In this document: in pieces, positions 12,601-23,323 of the stretch | Numbering within the stretch: the first letter of the stretch is position 1 | Layout of the letters: every line of letters starts with the position of its first letter | Position numbers and translations under genes: made by a program | The notes under the pieces: generated by a model | What the model was told of the DNA's origin: nothing | The model's database searches: none | What the model saw: the letters and a program-made list of their open reading frames with translations, nothing else | Source: Ridgeia piscesae | Taxonomy: Eukaryota; Annelida; Polychaeta; Sabellida; Siboglinidae | DNA length: 64,000 nt | Assembly: GCA_025642075.2 (NCBI GenBank) | Contig: JAODUO010000148.1 | Location: 146,501-210,500, forward strand | Direction: 5' to 3'

Positions 12601-15600
12601 ATTGTTATTCAGACCTTTACTTATTGTTATTCAGACCTTTACTTATTGTTATTCAGATCTTTACTTATTGTTATTCAGATCTTTACTTATTGTTATTCAG
12701 ACCTTTACTTATTGTTATTCAGATCTTTACTTATTGTTATTCAGACCTTTACTTATTGTTATTCAGACCTTTACTTATTGTTATTCAGATCTTTACTTAT
12801 TGTTATTCAGACCTTTACTTATTGTTATTCAGACCTTTACTTATTGTTATTCAGACCTTTACTTATTGTTATTCAGATCTTTACTTATTGTTATTCAGAC
12901 CTTTACTTATTGTTATTCAGACCTTTACTTATTGTTAATCACATCTTTTCTATTCCTGTCAATGACACTATTACCAGTGGCTACTGTCTGTAAGTGTGAG
13001 ATGCACAAACTTGTATTGTTTACTTTTGCAGGGCAACTTCTTCCAGAACATAGGCACGATTCTACTGTTTGCTGTAGTTGGCACTGTCATATCAGCCACT
13101 ATTGTTGGAGGTGGCGTCTACCTCTTAGGACTGGTGAGTTTTCTCGGGGTAATTGTGGTCTACTGGTGAAGGCATTGGAGAGTTGATCAAAGGAACAGTG
13201 GTTTGATTTTACTTGCTGGCTTAGTTTATCTGTCATACAACTTATTGCCTAGCAAACCTTTGTCAAGCCATCCAAGAATAAATACCTGGGGTAGTGAACA
13301 CATGGTATGTGTGTGCATTCTGTTGTAGATTATGTTGTAGGATTGTTTGGTTTGTGGTGTCATGCAGCAATAGTAATGCAATTCACTGTTTTGCATAATT
13401 ATTAGAAAAAGCTAAGATTGACATATAGGTCACATGTATAATTTTTAATTACGACATGCAAGCAGCAACATACTGGATACTTACTTTTTTGTTAGTGAAA
13501 TGGGATAGTTGATTTACACTCAGCAAAAACTGCTTAGTTCAAATTGTGCATGTAAAACGTTCAAGAAATATGCATTTCTCTTTGTACAGTAACAGGTAGA
13601 GAGACCCAACTATAAGTCCAAGAAACTAGACATTCCTTGGTGTTGTGTTTTTCTTGCAGGCTAAGGTTGTGTACCCGCTGTCTGTGGCTGAAAGTTTTGC
13701 GTTTGGGTCGCTCATCTCGGCCGTGGACCCAGTGGCAACTCTGGCCATCTTCCAGGCCATAGACACCGACCCTGTCCTTTACATGCTTGTCTTTGGTGAA
13801 AGTGTTCTCAACGACGCCGTCGCTATTGTACTTACAGAGTAAGTGGACTCTTGATCAATCTTTTGTTTTTGACTATAAATTATATGACTTCATGTAATGA
13901 AACCACTGGGGAAATTTTCTGGCATTTCTAAAAAACAGTATAATGTTTAATAATGCGCTAAATGTTAATCCTATTTTTCTGAGTACAGGTAATGGTAAAT
14001 TTGAATTGTATGATATACCTTTTGTGTACAGATATAGGGCCTAGTACAGTTGTCAGTAACACAGAAAACCTTAATGGCAAACAACAAAGTGAAGATGAGT
14101 GTTAATTGGAGTGACACCGACAGTACATAAGCAGTGGCAAACTGCCCAATGGCAAAACCATTCAAAGACAGAAGAGCAAGAATCGAAACAAAAGCCGTTT
14201 TCCAGAATATTCTGCTGAGATAATTTCTCTTTGACCATTCAGTGCTGTTTCTTGGGTGTGATGTAAAAGTGAGTCACGTACTCTGGGATCTTGTCTACCC
14301 ACACCCACAATTTTGACTATAGCGTTGAAAATTACCACAGTATGTGTACTAGGCTCTGTTTAGCGCTCTGCAATCGACTATATCCTTGAGATGCATGTAT
14401 TTCCCATAGATTTCACCAGCACAAGTTCTCATGTGTCTGCTGTATGTTGTGATGGTTGCAGTACCGTGCTGGCGATGTACAAGGGGCCGATGGTTAACAT
14501 GAATGGTGCGGAGGCATTCTTCCACGCGGTCGGACACTTCTTGTTTATGTTCTTCATGTCTGCTGCCATCGGAGTTATATTTGGCCTTCTCAGCGCTGTC
14601 ATATCCTTTCAGTTGTCACATGTGGGAATTATACAGATGTGTTTTAGTACCGTGTCAATTTGGCAAACAAACTTGATGATGTATATAAAGATAAGGCATA
14701 GTGGTGGAAAGGTTAACACATTTTGAAAAAACGTACACGTACATTTCCTTCCAGTAAATACAATGAAAGTCTAGTGGTGGAAAGATTACAAAATTGTTAT
14801 AAAATTTAACTTTACCAGATAAACTAAATAAATTTCAGCCTACATTTCCTCCCAAATTTAGTATAAAATGTGTACACATAGCTCAGTGATTATAGTGTGT
14901 AGTGCCATGCGGAATACTGTACAGACAGATTCTGTTAAATGGGGTTTGCTGGGTTACATGCTTTTACATGTATTTCAGATTTATTGCTTTCCTTAACATC
15001 TGTACTTGTTGAAATTTGTTGACCTCCGCAACACGCCATCGCTGGAGTTTGGAATGATGCTCGTCTTCTCCTACGCACCGTACGGCCTCGCAGAGGGCCT
15101 TCATTTGTCAGGTACAATACAACTGTTAACTGATATAACAGGTACAATTATATAATTTAGTTATTAATAATAAGATAATTTCTATTGTGCCTAAGTGCTC
15201 GGGAACTAAGCTCAGACAAAAGGACTGATCATTCTCAAAACCCACAACCAGTTTTCCAGTTGTCATCAGATGAGTCAAGGCTCCAGGGAGCTGTGGTGGA
15301 TAAGGATGGTTTTAAAGATACATTTTAATTGACATGAATTTTAAAAATATTTTCAAACTGATCTAGATCCTACATAAAATGTAACACTGAGAAGCATTAG
15401 CATATTCCACAGTTGGTGCAACAACTTAAAAGTCCTTGTTCCAAAGTTTATGTTGACTCTAGGATTTTTTTAGGACAGCACTAAATGATGAAATCTAGGT
15501 AGAATGCATACTCTCTTTCAGGAGTTAGCATTGAATGAAATTTAAATAGTTACTTAATGAACAATGCATGGTGTGTAAATTATCTTAAATATTATTGTTG

Positions 15601-18600
15601 TATGTAAAAAAAGATAAAGTTAAGTTTGCATTACAATTCCAACAGTCGTGACTAGTATCAGTATTGTAAAATAAAAAACTAATCATGTAGACATTGTTCT
15701 GTCCTGTACTATTTGCTATTGATGTGTTATGGCCACATGTATTGATCACGTGGCATCTTGTCTTGCAGGCATCATGGCCATTCTCTTCTGTGGCATTGTC
15801 ATGTCCCACTACACCCACTTGAACCTGTCGGCCATCACGCAGATCACAGTGCAGCAGACCTTTAGGACCATCTCATTCATAGCAGGTCAGTGACAAGTTA
15901 CAGCAGACCTTTAGGACCATCTCATTCATAGCAGGTCAGTGACAAGTTACAGCAGACCTTTAGGACCATCTCATTCATAGCAGGTCAGTGACAAGTTACA
16001 GCAGACCTTTAGGACCATCTCATTCATAGCAGGTCAGTGACAAGTTACAGGAGACCTTTAGGACAATCTCATTTATAACAGGTCACTGACAAGTTAAAGC
16101 AGGCATTTAGAACAATCTCATTCATAGCAGGTCAGTGACAAGTTACAGGAGACATTTAGGACAATCTCATTTATAACAGGTCAGTGACAAGTTAAAGCAG
16201 ACCTTTAGGACCATCTCATTCATAGCAGGTCAGTGACAAGTTACAGCAGACATTTAGGACAATCTCATTTATAACAGGTCACTGACAAGTTAAAGCAGGC
16301 ATTTAGGACAATCTCATTCATAGCAGGTCAGTGACAAGTTAAAGCAGGCATTTAGGACAATCTCTTTTATAGCAGGTAAGTGACAAGTTAAAGCAGGCAT
16401 TTAGCACAATCTCATTCATAGCAGGTCAGTGACAAGTTAAAGCAGGCATTTAGGACAATCTCATTAATAGCAGGTCAGTGACAAGTTAGAGCAGGCATTT
16501 AGGACAATCTCATTCATAGTAGGTCAGTGACAAGTTAAAGCAGGCATTTAGGACAATCTCATTCATAGTAGGTCAGTGACAAGTTAAAGCAAGCATTTAG
16601 GACAATCTCATTCATAGCAGGTCAGTGACAAGTTAAAGCAGGCATTTAGGACAATCTCATTCATAGTAGGTCAGTGACAAGTTAAAGCAGGCATTTAGGA
16701 CAATCTCATTCATAGCAGATCAGTGACAAGTTAAAGCAGGCATTTAGGACAATCTCTTTTATAGCAGGTAAGTGACAAGTTAAAGCAGGCATTTAGGACA
16801 ATCTCATTCATAGAAGGTCAGTGACAAGTTAAAGCAGGCATTTAGGACAATCTCTTTTATAGCAGGTAAGTGACAAGTTAAAGCAGGCATTTAGGACAAT
16901 CTCTTTTATAGCAGGTAAGTGACAAGTTAAAGCAGGCATTTAGGACAATCTCTTTTATAGCAGGTAAGTGACAAGTTAAAGCAGGCATTTAGGACAATCT
17001 CTTTTTTAACAGGTAAGTGACAAGTTACAGGAGACATTTAAAAATAGGACAATCTTGTTTATAGCAGCTAATTGATAAGTTACAGCAGACATTGGGACAA
17101 TCTCGTTTATAGAAGGTACATGATAACTTACAGCTGACATTTAGGACAATGTTGTTTATAGCAGGTTAGCAACACATTATAGCAGGCATTTAGAACAATC
17201 TAAGTTATTCCCAAATGTATTGATTTCATTTAAAATAAAGACAAATATAATTAAGTAATGTATTTTGTTATATGTGCAATGTACCAGTATGTTGTTTTGT
17301 GGTTTATAACCACAGGTATCACCAATTAGTTATGTTCATTGTGTTCTACTTTCAGAGACCTGTGTCTTTGCCTATCTGGGTTTGGCCATCTTCAGTTTCC
17401 GCCACATTGTCAAGCCTGCCCTTGTTATGTGGAGTATAGTGAGTATTCAGCCTCATGTCACATGTTCAGCAACTACTCACAACCATATTCCATAATTGTG
17501 TTTGCACACTGTCATTTCACACTGCATAAAAATACATAACATTCTCTCAGTCATTGTCGGTGTTTTATTAAACCTGGCCATCTGAAGGCACCATTTTCAC
17601 AGGTAATGATCTCTCTACTTTGGAACTAGTCTACTTCTAGGTTCGCATGATTGTAGGCTATGATCAAACATCTGTTAGCAGGCACCTTATAGCCAGGGCT
17701 TTCAACATCTACCCTCTGTCATCTGTTTGTAGGCACTCATCCTTATAGCCAGGGCCTTCAACATCTATCCTCTGTCATCTGTTTGTAGGCACTCAACCTT
17801 ATAGCCAGGGCCTTCAACATCTATCCTCTGTCATCTGTTTGTAGGCACTCATCCTTATAGCCAGGGCCTTCAACATCTATCCTCTGTCATCTGTTTGTAG
17901 GCACTCAACCTTATAGCCAGGGCCTTCAACATCTATCCTCTGTCATCTGTTTGTAGGCACTCAACCTTATAGCCAGGGCCTTCAACATCTATCCTCTGTC
18001 ATCTGTTTGTAGGCACTCATCCATTATAGCCAGGGCCTTCAACACCTACCCTCTGTCATCTGTTTGTAGGCACTCAACCTTATCGCCAGGGCCTTCAACA
18101 CCTACCCTCTGTCATCTGTTTATTGGCACTCAACCTTATCGCCAGGGCCTTCAACACCTACCCTCTGTCATCTGTTTATTGGCACTCAACCTTATGGCCA
18201 GGGCCTTCAACATCTATCCTCTGTCATCTGTTTGTAGGCACTCATCCTTATAGCCAGGGCCTTCAACACCTACCCTCTGTCATCTGTTTATTGGCACTCA
18301 ACCTTATCGCCAGGGCCTTCAACACCTACCCTCTGTCATCTGTTTGTAGGCACTCAACCTTATGGCCAGGGCCTTCAACATCTACCCTCTGTCATCTGTT
18401 TGTAGGCACTCAACCTTATGGCCAGGGCCTTCAACATCTATCCTCTGTCATCTGTTTGTAGGCACTCAACCTTATGGCCAGGGCCTTCAACATCTACCCT
18501 CTGTCATCTGTTTGTAGGCACTCAACCATATAGCCAGGGCCTTCAATACCTACCCTCTGTCATCTGTTTGTTGGCACTCAACCTTATCGCCAGGGCCTTC

Positions 18601-21600
18601 AACATCTATCCTCTGTCATCTGTTTGTAGGCACTCAACCTTATGGCCAGGGCCTTCAACATCTACCCTCTGTCATCTGTTTGTAGGCACTCAACCTTATG
18701 GCCAGGGACTTCAACATCTATCCTCTGTCATCTGTTTGTAGGCACTCAACCTTATGGCCAGGGCCTTCAACACCTATCCTCTGTCATCTGTTTGTAGGCA
18801 CTCAACCTTATGGCCAGGGCCTTCAACATCTATCCTCTGTCATCTGTTTGTAGGCACTCAACCTTATAGCCAGGGCCTTCAACATCTATCCTCTGTCATC
18901 TGTTTGTAGGCACTCACCTTATGCCAGGGCCTTCAACACTACCTCTGTCATCTGTTTGTAGGCACTCACCTTATAGCCAGGGCCTTCAACACCTACCCTC
19001 TGTCATCTGTTTGTAGGCACTCACCTATAGCCAGGGCCTTCAACACCTACCCTCTGTCATCTGTTTGTGGCACTCAACCTATGCCAGGGCCTTCAAACCT
19101 ACCCTCTGTCATCTGTTTGTAGGCACTCAACCTATGCCAGGGCCTTCAAACCTACCCTCTGTCATCTGTTTGTAGGCACTCAACCTATGCCAGGGCTTCA
19201 ACACTACCTCTGTCATCTGTTTGTAGGCACTCAACCTTATGGCCAGGGCCTTCAACACTATCCTCTGTCATCTGTTTGTAGGCACTCAACCTTATGGCCA
19301 GGGCCTTCAACACTATCCTCTGTCATCTGTTTGTAGGCACTCAACCTTATGCCAGGGCCTTCAACATCTATCCTCTGTCATCTGTTTGTAGGCACTCAAC
19401 CTTATAGCCAGGGCCTTCAACACTACCTCTGTCATCTGTTTGTGGCACTCACCTTATGCCAGGGCCTTCAACACCTACCCTCTGTCATCTGTTTGTAGGC
19501 ACTCAACCTTATCGCCAGGGCCTTCAACACCTACCTCTGTCATCTGTTGGTGGCACTCAACCTTATGGCCAGGGCCTTCAACACTACCTCTGTCATCTGT
19601 TTGTAGGCACTCACCTTATGCCAGGCCTTCAACACTACCTCTGTCATCTGTTTGTAGGCACTCACTTATGCCAGGGCCTTCAACACTACCTCTGTCATCT
19701 GTTTGTAGGCACTCAACCTATGCCAGGGCCTTCACACTACCTCTGTCATCTGTTTGTAGGCACTCACCTTTGCAGGGCCTTCACACTACCTCTGTCATCT
19801 GTTTGTAGGCACTACCTTATGCCAGGGCCTTCAACATCTACCCTCTGTCATCTGTTTGTAGGCACTCAACCTTATAGCCAGGGCCTTCAACACCTATCCT
19901 CTGTCATCTGTTTGTAGGCACTCATCCTTATAGCCAGGGCCTTCAACACCTACCATCTGTCATCTGTTTGTAGGCACTCAACCTTATAGCCAGGGCCTTC
20001 AACACCTACCCTCTGTCATCTGTTTGTAGGCACTCATCCTTATAGCCAGGGCCTTCAACACCTACCCTCTGTCATCTGTTTGTAGGCACTCATCCTTATA
20101 GCCAGGGCCTTCAACATCTACCCTCCGTCATCTGTTTGTAGGCACTCATCCTTATAGCCAGAGCCTTCAATATTTACCCTCTGTCGTTTGCTGCCAACTA
20201 CTTCCGGGAGCACAAAATCACCAAGAAGATGCAGTTTATTATGTGGCTCAGTGGTACGTAAACACAAACATTTAAGATTCATATACATGAGCATGTCTTG
20301 TAGGATAGTTCATGCTTGCAACTTAGTTTGGCAGACGTTACACAAAATTGTGCTTACATTTTTCTGCAGATGAAAAGATTGTCTATATTTGGTATTTGTT
20401 GCAGAATGGACAGTGATAACAAATTGCACTTGAGTCTTAACATTGAACGAAGTGCCTACTTGTCTGATTATGCTCTGCTCTGTGTGGATATTTATGTAAC
20501 AAATTTGATTAAGATGTATGACATAATAATAACCTTGCTCTGGTCTTGTAGGGGTATTGACATACAAATTATTATGGTGCATGACATAACCAAACATAAT
20601 CATTAATGTGACCAGACCTTTAGTCTTGTCGTAAGTCATTGTTCCATGCACAATCTCAGCTACTAAATGTCCTAAGAGCTGTCGTCTAGTATACACTGAT
20701 GGTGATGTGATTGCAGGTTTACGTGGTGCGATTGCATTTGCACTCAGTCTGCATCTTGAATTTGATAAAGAGCAGAAACATGTGATCGTCACAACCACAC
20801 TCATTATTGTTCTTTTTACCATCGTTGTCCTCGGTGGCTCCACCATGCCACTGATGAAGGTACTACTGCTGCATTTAGGAATTTATTGCTGCCAAAACAG
20901 ATAGTGTTATCGTATTGTGTGAATATGTACGTTGTTAGATTTAGTAAGGTTAGTTATGCGTTATGTGAACATGTTGTGGAATAGGTTATAATTATTTGTA
21001 ACATTATTATTTGGTAATGTTATAATTATTGGTAACATTATTATTTATTAATAAGCAATAATAAAAGCCAGGTCTAACCAAGCTTACAGTGTGTTTATGA
21101 ATTTGAAATAAACATAAATTAGGCATCAACTTCTATGAGTTAAATTTTTTGGAAGAAATTGTCTCTTAGAGTTTAGTCTTGTTTCCGCTTTTTCTGTTAC
21201 CACCTGTTTAGTGTGGTCATTCAGTTTAATTATTCACTTCAATACATTATCCTCAAGTAACTTATTTCACTCATGTTAATCTATTATCTGTCAAAATAAC
21301 TTTTATTGTTGGAATTTTCTGAGCAGGGTATTTGTCTTTATACATGATAATGCACAGATGTTACATACCTTTGGCAAATGGAAGATGATAAAATAAACAA
21401 ACTGTTTGAGTGCATGATCTTGTCATTTCAGTTTCTGAAGACAGACAAACGACGCAAGACTCGCCTGGGTCGAGAAGTGACCCTCTCAAAAACAAAAGAA
21501 TACGTAAGTGAACCAATCAACCTAATAATGTGTGTACAAAACCCAGGCCTCTGGCATCTTTCTTTACTTTTTATAACAAGTTTATACAAACATGCCATCT

Positions 21601-23243
21601 TATAGTGGACACTTGATAAATTGTTATAAAAAAAGACTTGAAACGATTAGATCTATTAATTGAGGTAAGGCAAGACCTTTATAAAGATTTGAAAGTTGTG
21701 CCCACAAAATGTTCAAATTATAAGCAAAAAATGTATCAGTAATTACAATCGCTGAATAAAAAATTTATTGGTAAAAAATTACATTTTTAGTGCCACCTTT
21801 ATTTGGTTTACCCTGTATAACAGATGTTGTTGTCTCTAAACAGGGAGATGCCCTCGACTCGGAGCATTTGTCGGAGTTAACAGAGGAAGAGTTTGAAGTC
21901 AGCATAGTGAAGCCACATCTCAAGGGCTTCCTCAAGTTTGACATCAAATATCTGATCCCATTCTTCACAAGGAGATTCACACAGAAGGTACATATATACA
22001 ATGTTCACAGAGAGTAACTTACTGACATCAGATATCTGATCCCATTCTTCACAAGGAGATTCACACAGAAGGTACATATATACAATGTTCACAGAGAGTA
22101 ACTTACTGACATCAGATATCTGATCCCATTCTTCACAAGGAGATTCACACAGAAGGTACACATATACAATGTTCACAGAGAGTAACTTACTGACATCAGA
22201 TATCTGATCCCATTCTTCACAAGGAGATTCACACAGAAGGTACATATATACAATGTTCACAGAGAGTAACTTACTGACATCAGATATCTGATCCCATTCT
22301 TCACAAGGAGATTCACACAGAAGGTACATATATACAATGTTCACAGAGAGTAACTTACTGACATCAGATATCTGATCCCATTCTTCACAAGGAGATTCAC
22401 ACAGAAGGTACACATATACAATGTTCACAGAGAGTAACTTACTGACATCAGATATCTGATCCCATTCTTCACAAGGAGATTCACACAGAAGGTACATATA
22501 TACAATGTTCACAGAGAGTAACTTACTGACATCAGATATCTGATCCCATTCTTCAAAGGAGATTCACACAGCAGGTACACATATACAATGTTCACAGAGA
22601 GTAACTTACTGACATCAGATATCTGATCCCATTCTTCACAAGGAGATTCACACAGAGGTACAATATACAATGTTCACAGAGAGTAACTTACTGACATCAG
22701 ATATCTGATCCCATTCTTCACAAGGAGATTCACACAGAAGGTACATATATACAATGTTCACAGAGAGTAACTTACTGACATCAGATATCTGATCCCATTC
22801 TTCAGAAGGAGATTCACACAGCAGGTACACATATACAATGTTCACAGAGAGTAACTTACTGACATCAGATATCTGATCCCATTCTTCACAAGGAGATTCA
22901 CACAGCAGGTACACATATACAATGTTCACAGAGAGTAACTTACTGACATCAGATATCTGATTCCATTCTTCACAAGAAGATTCACATAGCATGTACAGAT
23001 AGACAATGTTCACAGAAGATAACTTACTGACATCAGATGTCTAATCCCATTCTTCACAAGATTTACATAGCAAATACAGAAAGACAATGTACACAGAGAG
23101 TAGCTTACTGACATCAGATATGTGATTCCATTCTTCACAAGGAGATTCACACAGTAGGTACAGATAGACAATGTACACAGAGAGTAACTTACTGACATCA
23201 GATACCTAATCCCATTCTTCACAAGGAGATTCACACAACATGT

Positions 23244-23323
<80 letters not shown>

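Noticed and set aside
11336..13186. Plus-strand open frames of 304-511 codons with repeated [14 protein letters not shown]
   Set aside because: They are three frames of the 22-bp intronic array; the period is not a multiple of three and no frame contains a stop. Only 11312-11395 and 13032-13133 are exons.
14970..15005. tttcag near 14978 as the acceptor of NHE8 exon 9
   Set aside because: The frame from it meets taa before the conserved LLKFVDLR; the U12 AC end at 15005 fits exactly.
17682..19917. Plus-strand frames of 90-150 codons within the 56-bp array
   Set aside because: They are out-of-frame readings of amplified exon 12 pieces between acceptor copies; only the last copy is the real exon.
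15852..20160. Regularly repeating units that might suggest a CRISPR array
   Set aside because: There are no unique spacers; whole units repeat directly and include exon sequence, and the context is a eukaryotic intron.
21877..23013. Minus-strand open frames with 28-residue repeats ([19 protein letters not shown])
   Set aside because: They arise from the 84-bp unit (84 = 3 x 28) and lie antisense to exon 15 and its copies.
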